Of a DNA stretch of 64,000 nucleotides, positions 26,661-34,216 are shown piece by piece. The notes beneath the pieces are model-generated. The model saw nothing but the letters and a program-made list of their open reading frames with translations. It made no database searches and was not told the origin of the DNA. This stretch comes from NORP233 sp050186825. GTDB taxonomy: Bacteria; Planctomycetota; J058. The stretch spans positions 1 to 64,000 of the forward strand of contig JBFWYD010000042.1 of assembly GCA_050186825.1 (NCBI GenBank), written 5' to 3'. Position numbers and translations under genes: made by a program. The number at the start of each line of letters is the position of its first letter. Position 1 is the first letter of the stretch.

Positions 26661-27458
26661 TCACACCTCGAGCTGGCCGCGCAGCACGGTGCGCGCCTGC
26701 CCCGAGAGCAGCGCCCGCCCGCCCGCGAGCCGGACCCGGACCCGGCCGCCGCGCGCCGAGACTTGGTGCCCGACCAGCTCCTCCCGCCCGAGCTTCTCGC
26801 CCCAGTAGGGGCCGAGCACGCAGTGGGCAGAGCCGGTCACCGGGTCCTCGCCCACGCCGAGCTGGGGGGAGAAGAGGCGCGACACGAAGTCCTCGGAGGC
26901 GCCTTTGGCGGCGCGCGCGGTCACGATCAGGCCTGCGCCGTCGAGCGCGCCGATCCGCTCCAGGCTGGGCTCGAGCGCCACGACCTGGTCGGCCTCGGCC
27001 AGCTCGGCCAGGTAGAAGCCGCGCGCGCGCCCGGTCCAGAGCGGGACGGGGCCGCGCAGGCCCTCCAGGAGGGCGAGCGGGGCCGCGACGGGCCGGACCG
27101 GGTCGGCGGGGAAGTCGAGGGTGATCCAGCCGTCGCGCAAGGTCGCCGAGAGCGGCCCGCTGCGAGTCAGGAAGCGGGCCGGGCTGTCCGCGCCGAGGTG
27201 CCCCTCGCTCCAGAGGGTGTGCGCGCTGGCGAGGGTGGCGTGCCCGCAGAGGTCGACCTCGGTGGTGGGCGTGAACCAGCGCAGGCGATGCCCCTCGCCC
27301 TCCGCCAGGAGGAAGGCCGTCTCGCTCAGCCCCAGCTCGCTCGCGACCGCCTGGTGCCACGCGTCGGGGCGCGGGGCGGAGAGCAGGCACACCGCGGCCG
27401 GGTTGCCGCGGAAGGGCTCCGCGGTGAAGGCGTCCACCCACACCAGGGGGACGCTCAT
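26661..27458 (-). CDS. PhzF-family isomerase/epimerase
   Basis: A 265-residue enzyme of the PhzF/DapF-like fold. Diagnostic stretches: VDAFTAEPFRGNPAAVCLL (about 8-26), GLSETAFLL (Glu46 is the family's catalytic acid), EVDLCGHATLASAH (about 67-80) and GVGEDPVTGSAHCVLGPYW (about 201-219). Family members isomerise small acids, as in phenazine synthesis, but most have unknown substrates. The ATG at 27458 overlaps the stop codon of the BMC-T gene in an ATGA arrangement, so translation is coupled to a shell protein. There are no other phenazine genes. Coupling suggests the enzyme acts with, or is packaged by, a microcompartment; that is inference. Confidence 0.88.
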   Translation of the reverse strand: MSVPLVWVDAFTAEPFRGNPAAVCLLSAPRPDAWHQAVASELGLSETAFLLAEGEGHRLRWFTPTTEVDLCGHATLASAHTLWSEGHLGADSPARFLTRSGPLSATLRDGWITLDFPADPVRPVAAPLALLEGLRGPVPLWTGRARGFYLAELAEADQVVALEPSLERIGALDGAGLIVTARAAKGASEDFVSRLFSPQLGVGEDPVTGSAHCVLGPYWGEKLGREELVGHQVSARGGRVRVRLAGGRALLSGQARTVLRGQLEV

Positions 27459-28048
27459 CGCAGGTGCTCGAGCAGCTCCTGGCTCACGCGCGGGATCACG
27501 ACCTGGTCGATCAAGGCCTCGCGCCCGCGGGCCAGCTCGGCGCCCACGGCTACGGCCTCCTCGACGTCGCCGGTCTCGCCGGCGACCAGGTAGAAGCCCT
27601 TGCCCCCGAGGTGCATGGCCAGGCGCACCTCGACCAGCTCCACGTGGGCGGCCTTGGCCGAGGCGTCGGCCGCGAGGACCGTGGTCGCCACGCTCTGGCA
27701 CTCGACGATGCCCAGGGCCTCGTCGAGCTCGACGCGCCGTGGGCCGCGCACGGCCGGGATCAGGTCGGGATGGACGTTGGGGATGAGCATCGCGTCGCGC
27801 ACGGCCTCGGCGCCCGTGTCGACCCCACGCGTCAGCGCGGCCTCGACCTCGGCCACGTCGCCCGCGAACAGGACGATGAAGTGCCCCGGCGAGACGGTGC
27901 GCGCCCAGAGCAGCTCCACGGGCGAGACCTTGACCACCGCGTCCGCGAGCTCGTAGCCCTTGGCCACGCGGGTGGACTCGATCAGCCCGATCGCCGGCTC
28001 GGCGCGCCGCGGGTCGGTCCCGCTCCCCAGCCGCTCGCTGTGCTGCAC
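27455..28048 (-). CDS. Tandem-BMC shell protein (BMC-T) of a bacterial microcompartment
   Basis: A 197-residue protein from a GTG at 28048 made of two BMC domains. The first, about residues 18-105, begins AIGLIESTRVAKGYELADAVVKVSPVELL; the second, about 110-195, begins ALGIVECQSVATTVLAADASAKAAHVELV. BMC-T proteins form pseudohexameric trimers with a central pore in the shell of metabolosomes or carboxysomes. Each domain carries the GDVAEVEAA or GDVEEAVAVG helix expected of the fold. I see no Cys in the first domain, so an iron-sulfur pore of the PduT type is not obvious from sequence. The PhzF-family gene follows with an ATGA overlap. No BMC-H or BMC-P genes and no signature enzymes are in the window. 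Confidence 0.86.
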   Translation of the reverse strand: MQHSERLGSGTDPRRAEPAIGLIESTRVAKGYELADAVVKVSPVELLWARTVSPGHFIVLFAGDVAEVEAALTRGVDTGAEAVRDAMLIPNVHPDLIPAVRGPRRVELDEALGIVECQSVATTVLAADASAKAAHVELVEVRLAMHLGGKGFYLVAGETGDVEEAVAVGAELARGREALIDQVVIPRVSQELLEHLR

Positions 28049-28242
28049 GCACCCCCCTGAGCCCCGCCAAACGGCGCGATCGCGCCGCCGTAAGGACCTT
28101 CGTGCGAGGCGGGGACGATACGGGATCGCCCCTGGGCTCGCCAGCGCACGCGGGTCGGCGGCGGGAAGTTACGCGCACCCTTCTGCGCGCGCTCCCCGGC
28201 TGCCAGACTGCCGAGCGCCGGGAGACGAAGGAGCTCGAGTCG

Positions 28243-28434
28243 ATGGCCAACGCGCCCCAGATGCCCCAGAAGCTCAAGAGCGCGCACCTCGAGACGGCCG
28301 CCGCCGCGATCGTCCTCGCGGGCCTGGTGGCCCTCTTCCTCTGGCTCCAGCGCGCCGAGCCCGTGACACCCGTCGCCTCGCCTACCCAGGCGCCGGCCGC
28401 CGCCGAGGCCGGTCAGTCGGTCCCGTCCCAGTAG
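28243..28434 (+). CDS. Single-pass small membrane protein (63 residues)
   Basis: The ATG at 28243 follows GGAGACGAAGGAG. The product is 63 residues: a polar head, a hydrophobic helix at about 20-36 (AAAIVLAGLVALFLWLQ), then a Thr/Pro/Ala-rich tail. It could be an inner-membrane component of a larger complex; no family recognised. It lies 86 bases upstream of the DUF1501 gene. Confidence 0.55.
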   Translation: MANAPQMPQKLKSAHLETAAAAIVLAGLVALFLWLQRAEPVTPVASPTQAPAAAEAGQSVPSQ

Positions 28435-28492
28435 TCGCCCGGACCCAGTAGCCGCCTCCGGGCGCGCGCTCGCCCTCCTGGCCGCTTCGGGG

Positions 28493-28498
28493 TAGCCT
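28493..28498 (+). promoter_or_regulatory. -10 box (TAGCCT) before the DUF1501 gene
   Basis: TAGCCT lies 22 bases upstream of the ATG at 28521, which has its own AGGAGG at 28511-28516. Confidence 0.4.
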
Positions 28499-28520
28499 CC
28501 TGCCGACCGCAGGAGGCCCC

Positions 28521-29834
28521 ATGGATCGCGCCACCCCCGAGCACCTCTCCGATCGGCGCGACTTCCTGCGCGCCTCGCTGACCGCCACCCTCGGGCTCGC
28601 GCTCGGCGGCCGCCGCCTGCTCGCGGGCGAGGAGGACGGGGCCAAGGCGGAGGAGGACGTCCCCGCCGAGAAGGTCCCGGGCGGCGGCAAGGCCCGCTCG
28701 GTGATCGTGCTCAACATGGCCGGGGGCATGTCGCAGCTCGACACCTTCGACCCCAAGCCTGGCCAGCAGAACGCCGGCCCGCTCAAGGCGATCTCGACCT
28801 CGGCGCCGGGGCTGCAGCTCTCGGAGCTCCTGCCGCGCCTGGCCGAGCAGGGCAAGCACCTGGCCGTGATCCGCTCGATGCTCACGCGCGAGGGCGCCCA
28901 CGAGCGCGCCAGCTACCTCCTGCACACCGGCTACGCGCCGAGCGGCACCGTGGCGCATCCCGACCTGGGCGCGCTGATCGCCCAGGCCCGGCGCGACCCG
29001 GCGCGCGACCTGCCGGCCTACGTGCACATCGGCGGGCGGGCGGTGGGCGCCGGCTTCATCGGCGTCGACTACGCGCCCTTCGGCGTGGACGACCCCACCC
29101 AGCCCGTCGACAACCTGCGCTACCCGCAGCAGGTCGACGCGGCCCGCTTCGAGCGCCGCCGCCAGCTGCTCTCGGCCATCGAGCGCCGCTTCCACAAGAG
29201 CCACCCGGGCTCGGAGACCGAGGCCCTGACCACGGTCTACGGCAAGGCCGACCGGCTGATGCACAGCCCGCAGGTCAAGGCCTTCGACCTGAGCGAGGAG
29301 CCGGCCGCGCTGCGCGACCGCTACGGCAAGGAGCGCTTCGGGCAGGGCTGCCTGATGGCGCGCCGGCTGGTCGAGGCGGGCGTGCCCGCGGTCGAGGTCG
29401 CCCTCGGCGGCTGGGACACCCACAAGGACAACTTCACCCAGGCGCGCAAGCTCGCGGCCCAGCTCGATGCGGGCATGGCGGCCCTGATCGCGGACCTGGC
29501 CGAGCGCGGCAAGCTCGACTCGACGCTGGTCCTCCTGGTCAGCGAGTTCGGGCGCACCCCCGCGATCAACAAGGACGAGGGGCGCGACCACTGGGCCGCG
29601 GGGTGGAGCGTGGCGCTCGCGGGCGGCGGCGTGCGCGGCGGCCAGGCGGTCGGCGCCACCAGCCCCGACGGCACCAAGGTCGCGGCCCGCCCGGTGGCCG
29701 CGCAGGACCTGCTCGCGAGCGTGTTCTGCGCCCTGGCCGTGGACTCGGCCCACGTCAACTACACCCGCGAGGGCCGCCCGCTGCGCGTGGTCGACAAGAA
29801 GGGCCGAGTCGTGCGGGAGCTGTTCCAGGGTTGA
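28521..29834 (+). CDS. DUF1501 protein, Tat-exported, sulfatase-like fold
   Basis: A 437-residue protein. The N-terminus DRRDFLRASLTATLGLALGG is a twin-arginine signal, so it is exported folded. Family features: SVIVLNMAGGMSQLDTFDPKPG (about 54-75), GGWDTHKDNF near 295-304, and SEFGRTPAIN near 345, the conserved blocks of DUF1501. DUF1501 proteins are hugely expanded in Planctomycetota, usually paired with DUF1553/DUF1549 cytochrome proteins; none is adjacent here, so this one is solitary. The fold is related to alkaline phosphatase/sulfatases. Substrate unknown. Confidence 0.92.
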   Translation: MDRATPEHLSDRRDFLRASLTATLGLALGGRRLLAGEEDGAKAEEDVPAEKVPGGGKARSVIVLNMAGGMSQLDTFDPKPGQQNAGPLKAISTSAPGLQLSELLPRLAEQGKHLAVIRSMLTREGAHERASYLLHTGYAPSGTVAHPDLGALIAQARRDPARDLPAYVHIGGRAVGAGFIGVDYAPFGVDDPTQPVDNLRYPQQVDAARFERRRQLLSAIERRFHKSHPGSETEALTTVYGKADRLMHSPQVKAFDLSEEPAALRDRYGKERFGQGCLMARRLVEAGVPAVEVALGGWDTHKDNFTQARKLAAQLDAGMAALIADLAERGKLDSTLVLLVSEFGRTPAINKDEGRDHWAAGWSVALAGGGVRGGQAVGATSPDGTKVAARPVAAQDLLASVFCALAVDSAHVNYTREGRPLRVVDKKGRVVRELFQG

Positions 29835-29883
29835 GCCCCTCCGGCGACGGCCGCGCCCCCGTTGAAGGGTCGGTGGGAAGCCC

Positions 29884-29889
29884 TACCAT
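29884..29889 (+). promoter_or_regulatory. -10 box (TACCAT) before the TAXI lipoprotein gene
   Basis: TACCAT overlaps an in-frame ATG at 29888, which argues for the downstream ATG at 29918 as the true start. Confidence 0.35.
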
Positions 29890-29917
29890 GGCGGGCTTCC
29901 CCGGGAGATTCCCTGCC

Positions 29918-31627
29918 ATGCTCAAGCGTCACGCTCTCCTGCTCTCCTGCGCGTTGCTCGTCGCCTGCGGCGGCGGTGACCAGCCCGAGCCGAAGCCCCA
30001 GCCCCAGCAGCCGCGCGGGAAGCAGCCGGGCGGGGACCTGGCGCGGCTCAAGGAGGCCAAGGCCGAGCCGGTGGTGCTCGACGGCCGCCCGGTCGTCCTG
30101 ACCGGCGCGCCCGGCGGCGCCTACTACGAGCTGGCGCGGCGCCTGCGCGGCGAGGACCCGGCCAAGCCCCTGGCGCTGGTCCAGACCACCGGCTCGCTCG
30201 AGACCCTGGAGCTCCTGGCCTGGGGCGCGGGTGACGCGGGGATCGTCCAGGCCGACGTGCTCCAGGACGCGCGCCAGCGGGCGCTGCGGCAGAACGTGCA
30301 GGTGCGCGGCGCGCTGTTCCTCGAGGAGGTGCACGTGCTCGTGCCGCGCGGCGGCGCGGTCAAGTCGCTGCTCGACCTCGCGGGCAAGAAGGTCGCCGTC
30401 GGCGCCCCCGGCTCGGGCAGCGCCACCACCGCCGAGAACCTGCTCTGGGCCGGCGGGGTCTACGACGTGACCCTGGCGCCGATGGGCACCGAGGCCGCGT
30501 TCGCGGCGCTGGGCTCTGGCGAGGTTGCGGCCGTGATCGCGGTCGGCGGGCAGCCGCTCGTGTCGCTGATCGGGCGCGCCGACGTGGCGGTGCTCGACCT
30601 CGCCGCCGAGCGTGAGGCGCTGCTCGCGGAGCTCCAGAAGCTGAACCCGAGCTACGCGGCCGCCACGGTCAGCAAGGAGCACGGCGGGCCGGCCGAGACG
30701 GTCGGGATCCCCGCGCTGCTCGTGGTCCGCGCCGGCGCCGACCTGAAGCTCTCGGTCCAGGACGCCGGCGCCTGCGCGCACCCCAAGGGGGCAGAGTGCG
30801 CGAGCTGGTCCGGCCGCCAGGTCGACGCCGAGACCCTGGCCGGCCCCTCGATCGTGCTGCGCGACCCGGCCGCGCCGCTGCGCCTGGCGGCGGCCAGCGA
30901 GGGCGGCTGCGACGGCGCGGCCAAGCAGCTGGCGCGCGCCCTCGAGGCGGGCGGGGCCAAGGTCCAGGCCGTGGGCGGGGCGGGCTCGCTCCAGGCCCTC
31001 GCGCTGCTCGAGGCCGGTCAGGCCGAGCTGGGCCTCGTGTCCGAGGACGTGCTGCTCGAGGCGTTGACCCGCCCGCAGACCGCGGCGCTGCTGGCGCGCG
31101 TGCGCGTGGTCGCGCCGCTCTTCGCGCAGTCGATCTACCTCGTGCAGAAGGAGGGCGGCGCGCTCGGCGACGCGGCCTCGCTGCGCCAGCAGGACCTCAA
31201 GCTCGGCCCCGTCGGCAGCGGCCTGTGGGTGAGCGCGCGCCGCCTGCTCCGCCAGAAGCGCGTCCTGCCCGAGCACTACACCGCCCACCTCGACGGCGAG
31301 GCCAAGGCCTGGTTCCGCCTGGGCAGCCCCGCGGGCGGCGAGGCCGCGATCGACCTCGGCGCGGCCGAGGGCTACGAGGCGGGCGAGGGCGGCGGGGTCA
31401 AGACTCGGGTCCTGCTCCTCTGCCGGCGCGACCTCGACGCCGAGCAGGTCACGGCACTGGTCCAGACCATCTTCGCGCAGCGCAAGAACCTGGCGGGCGC
31501 CGACGAGCGCCTGGCGGGCCTGGACCCGGCCGCGCTCGAGAGCGTGAAGGAGCCGCTCAAGCTCCACCCGGGCGTGGCCGCAGCCCGCGAGAAGGGCATC
31601 GAGGTCGACACAGCCGACCCCTGGTGA
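29918..31627 (+). CDS. Lipoprotein with two TAXI-type substrate-binding domains
   Basis: A 569-residue protein. I chose the ATG at 29918 (MLKRHALLLSCALLVACGGG), which gives a clear lipobox LVAC with the Cys at 17. A linker of PKPQPQQPR follows. Residues about 50-275 and about 300-565 are two related periplasmic binding domains of the TAXI/TRAP type: GAPGGAYYELARRLRGE and SGEVAAVIAVGGQPL in the first, SEGGCDGAAKQLARALEAGG in the second. TAXI proteins bind small carboxylates and pass them to DctM-like permeases. No permease is nearby. Duplication of the binding module in one lipoprotein is unusual. Ligand unknown. Confidence 0.78.
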   Translation: MLKRHALLLSCALLVACGGGDQPEPKPQPQQPRGKQPGGDLARLKEAKAEPVVLDGRPVVLTGAPGGAYYELARRLRGEDPAKPLALVQTTGSLETLELLAWGAGDAGIVQADVLQDARQRALRQNVQVRGALFLEEVHVLVPRGGAVKSLLDLAGKKVAVGAPGSGSATTAENLLWAGGVYDVTLAPMGTEAAFAALGSGEVAAVIAVGGQPLVSLIGRADVAVLDLAAEREALLAELQKLNPSYAAATVSKEHGGPAETVGIPALLVVRAGADLKLSVQDAGACAHPKGAECASWSGRQVDAETLAGPSIVLRDPAAPLRLAAASEGGCDGAAKQLARALEAGGAKVQAVGGAGSLQALALLEAGQAELGLVSEDVLLEALTRPQTAALLARVRVVAPLFAQSIYLVQKEGGALGDAASLRQQDLKLGPVGSGLWVSARRLLRQKRVLPEHYTAHLDGEAKAWFRLGSPAGGEAAIDLGAAEGYEAGEGGGVKTRVLLLCRRDLDAEQVTALVQTIFAQRKNLAGADERLAGLDPAALESVKEPLKLHPGVAAAREKGIEVDTADPW

Positions 31628-31789
31628 CGGCCCCAGGCCTCCTCGCGTAGGCCAGCCATCGCCCTGATAGGCCCACCCAACCCTCGTCGATCGGTTCAGC
31701 CGGCGACACGCATCCGGCCCGCGCGAGGGCCCAGCCCGCCCCTAAGTGCAGGCCAGGGAAAGTGCTCGCGCCGCCGGCCCCCCCCGTGC

Positions 31790-31795
31790 TAAACC
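31790..31795 (+). promoter_or_regulatory. -10 box (TAAACC) of the abundant secreted protein gene
   Basis: An A-rich box (TAAACCT) 62 bases before the ATG at 31858, in a 230-base spacer. The leader contains the hairpin at 31804-31824. Confidence 0.4.
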
Positions 31796-31803
31796 TTGGA
31801 CCA

Positions 31804-31824
31804 CGCCGCGCTCCACGCGCGGCG
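31804..31824 (+). promoter_or_regulatory. Hairpin in the 5' leader of the secreted protein gene
   Basis: A perfect 8-bp GC stem (31804-31811 with 31817-31824) with a 5-base loop, at or near the 5' end of the predicted transcript. 5' stems of this kind often protect mRNA. Position is read directly; function is inferred. Confidence 0.45.
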
Positions 31825-31857
31825 CGCAGGCAACCCGCTCGTCCGCAAAGGGGTCTC

Positions 31858-33780
31858 ATGAAGCCGTTCGCCAAGGTGTTCGTGTGCGGCTGCGTGCTGC
31901 TCGGCGCGACTTTCGCCGGCAGCAGCGTGGCTCAGGGCGACCCGCCCTATCGCAATCGCATCCCTCGTCTCAACGACCCGGTGATCTACGACACCGAGTT
32001 CTGCACCTACGCCGACCTCAAGGAGGACTCGAAGGTCGAGGACCTCAAGAGCACGCCCATCGTACAGAACGTGAACTGGGACCACCCGCTGATCAAGGCG
32101 GCCCTGCCCGCCATCGAGGGCGTGTCGCGCTCGACCATGAGCTACGGCGACCACCTGCTCCTCTACGCCCTCGACGAGGACAACGACTGGGGCAACCAGA
32201 AGGGCCTCTACAACTACTGGATGAACAAGCCGGACAGCCCGGAGCGGACCTCGCAGCTCGACCGCATCGACGCCAAGGTCGCGCGCGGGAACTACGAGAA
32301 CTTCGTAAAGACCCTGCTGGGCGAGTGCCGTGACTACCCCTACATGGTCAAGAAGAAGCTCGAGGTGCTCGCGCACCACACCCCGGTCAACAAGGCCGGC
32401 AAGCAGGGCCAGGTCGTCGACCCCCAGTACCCCTTCGACAGCCTGACCGGCGAGGGTTACTCGCGCCTGCGCTACTTCATGTCGGACGTCTTCAGCCGCC
32501 GCGAGGCGGCCCTGAACCCCAACAACTCGCGCTTCAACTACGCCTGGAACGAGGTCGGGCACACCTGCAACCGCGTCGACAACTCGGTCAAGCCGTGGAC
32601 CCACGGCGAGATCCGCTACATGTTCGAGGAGTGGCTCGCGGGCGACGCCAAGCCCTACAGCTACGAGAAGTACGAGGAGGGCCTGAAGAAGTTCCTGGCC
32701 GAGAAGTGCGACAAGAGCCCGAACGGCCCCGACCTCGGCTACAGCTACGACTTCCGCGGGCACAAGAACTTCAAGGCGAACTGGTTCGAGTGCAACTCGT
32801 TCATCTGGAACTCGCGTGACGCGGCTCGCATGATCCAGGCGCAGCTCAAGAAGTCGAACCTCAAGGCCGACCTGACCTACATCCAGCACCCCTTCGCGGT
32901 CCGCTACCTGCGCACCAAGGAGCTGATGGCGGCCTACCTCTTCTATCCCGGTGAGGACCACAAGCACATGCGCCGCGCCTCGGAGTCGGGCGGCGGGCCG
33001 CACCTCTACGTCCACAACGAGGACGCCAACCGCGACGGCGTGGCGGAGTACCGCCTGTTCCCCGACGTGCAGGGCTCGGGCGACATCGGCCTCGGCTCGC
33101 AGGCCCTCGACGACGACGTCGTCGACAAGGGCAACGTGACCGACCGCGCGGTCAAGGGCCACAGGGCCAGCAACATGCGGCTCAAGGACTGGGGCTTCAA
33201 CAAGGTCTTCAACGTGACCGACAGCACCCGCGGCGACTTCGAGGTCGACCAGGTGTTCAGCGCCAACGACAGCAACTCGGAGGCGACCTTCAAGCTGCGC
33301 ATGGCGCGCATGAACCAGGCCCTGGACCGCCACACCAACTGGGGCCCGACCATGATGTTCTCCCCCCTGGCCTACAAGATCGCCTCGCGCTACTCGATCC
33401 GTGGCGCCTACTCGCCGATCGTGGCCATGAGCTACGAGATCTCGAAGTCGAACAGCTTCGCGATGGGCAACTACCCCGACACCCACCCGAAGGACCAGAA
33501 CAAGGTCAAGTACATGTTCATCGTGCGCTTCCCCACGAAGAACTACTTCGACGAGCGCGACATGCGCGCGGGTCGTCGCCCCTACTGGGACGACATGTAC
33601 TTCAACGAGTCGTCGCTCAGCAACGACTACTACCACGAGCGCGCGCTCGACAAGTTCGGCTGGATCCCGGCCGACGACATCAGCAGCGCGGCCTACCTGG
33701 CCGAGGCGGATGGCGAGGACAGCTACTACCCGCCGAGCGTTCAGCCCGGTATCTCGAGCCACTTCAACTGGGGCAACTAG
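31858..33780 (+). CDS. Secreted protein of unknown family, probably highly expressed
   Basis: A 640-residue exported protein; ATG at 31858 with AAAGGGG just upstream and signal peptide MKPFAKVFVCGCVLLGATFAGSSVA. The mature part is unlike its neighbours: rich in Tyr, Asn, Asp, Lys and Phe, poor in Ala and Arg. It has five cysteines (in EFCTY, GECRD, HTCNR, EKCDK, FECNS). Codon choice is strongly restricted (AAG, AAC, TTC, TAC), as in highly expressed genes. It stands alone between a 230-base leader with a 5' hairpin and a perfect terminator at 33810-33835. I recognise no domain. Possibilities: surface-layer or cell-wall protein, or a secreted enzyme. The repeated Tyr/Asn blocks (SYDFRGHKNFKANWFECNSF) are not a known motif to me. 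Confidence 0.85.
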   Translation: MKPFAKVFVCGCVLLGATFAGSSVAQGDPPYRNRIPRLNDPVIYDTEFCTYADLKEDSKVEDLKSTPIVQNVNWDHPLIKAALPAIEGVSRSTMSYGDHLLLYALDEDNDWGNQKGLYNYWMNKPDSPERTSQLDRIDAKVARGNYENFVKTLLGECRDYPYMVKKKLEVLAHHTPVNKAGKQGQVVDPQYPFDSLTGEGYSRLRYFMSDVFSRREAALNPNNSRFNYAWNEVGHTCNRVDNSVKPWTHGEIRYMFEEWLAGDAKPYSYEKYEEGLKKFLAEKCDKSPNGPDLGYSYDFRGHKNFKANWFECNSFIWNSRDAARMIQAQLKKSNLKADLTYIQHPFAVRYLRTKELMAAYLFYPGEDHKHMRRASESGGGPHLYVHNEDANRDGVAEYRLFPDVQGSGDIGLGSQALDDDVVDKGNVTDRAVKGHRASNMRLKDWGFNKVFNVTDSTRGDFEVDQVFSANDSNSEATFKLRMARMNQALDRHTNWGPTMMFSPLAYKIASRYSIRGAYSPIVAMSYEISKSNSFAMGNYPDTHPKDQNKVKYMFIVRFPTKNYFDERDMRAGRRPYWDDMYFNESSLSNDYYHERALDKFGWIPADDISSAAYLAEADGEDSYYPPSVQPGISSHFNWGN

Positions 33781-33809
33781 GCCTCCGGTAAGTCGGACTC
33801 GACTCGATC

Positions 33810-33835
33810 GCGGGGCAGGCTTCGGCCTGCCCCGC
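33810..33835 (+). terminator. Perfect 11-bp terminator hairpin with TTCG loop
   Basis: 33810-33820 pairs perfectly with 33825-33835 around a UUCG tetraloop, the most stable common loop. It is 29 bases after the stop of the secreted protein gene, followed by CGTCGTT. Confidence 0.8.
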
Positions 33836-33839
33836 CGTC

Positions 33840-34178
33840 GTTCCGGAACTCGGTCTCCGGCCTCGGTCTCGGCTGGTCGAGCAACGACGGGCGCGGGCAT
33901 GGGCACGCACGGGCTGTTGCGAGATTCACCGTCGTCGTTTCGTCGCCAGAGACACGGAACCCCAACAGCAATGGCAACCGGGAATCTCTCCCCACGCTTC
34001 CCTCTTCCGCGGCCTGTCATCAGCTAAATCGGTTCGCCTCCGCTTCGGCTCGCGATTTCTGTTCCCGGTTGCTGTTGTTGTTCCGTGTTGCTCCTGAAGC
34101 GAGCGCCACGGGCACGGGTCCCTTGCTACTCCGGGGGGCTGCGCGAAGAGCGCCCTCCCCCTCTCGATCGATCGGGGC
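33840..34178. repeat. Intergenic repeat mosaic C, with nested A/T-richer inverted repeat
   Basis: A spacer without genes. An imperfect inverted repeat pairs 33952-33984 with 34062-34088 (a few mismatches plus one small insertion). Nested inside it, AAATCG at 34026-34031 pairs with CGATTT at 34053-34058. Base composition is clearly lower in GC than the rest of the window, a sign of foreign or structurally constrained DNA. Its right part (34110-34135) matches parts of mosaics B and D (GGGCACG, then a CCTT...CTCCGG block). Confidence 0.65.
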
Positions 34179-34184
34179 TATCCT
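34179..34184 (+). promoter_or_regulatory. -10 box (TATCCT) of the LRR gene
   Basis: TATCCT lies 32 bases before the GTG at 34217; AAGGA (34204-34208) lies between them with 8-base spacing to the start. Confidence 0.45.
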
Positions 34185-34216
34185 CCGCGCGGGGGGGGAG
34201 CGGAAGGACCCACGGA

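Noticed and set aside
26233..27441. Other long frames overlapping the PhzF-family gene
   Set aside because: They have Arg/Pro-rich shadow composition and no motifs; the PhzF motifs are unambiguous.
33952..34088. Integron attC site
   Set aside because: No GTTRRRY core sites at the ends and no integrase or cassette array.
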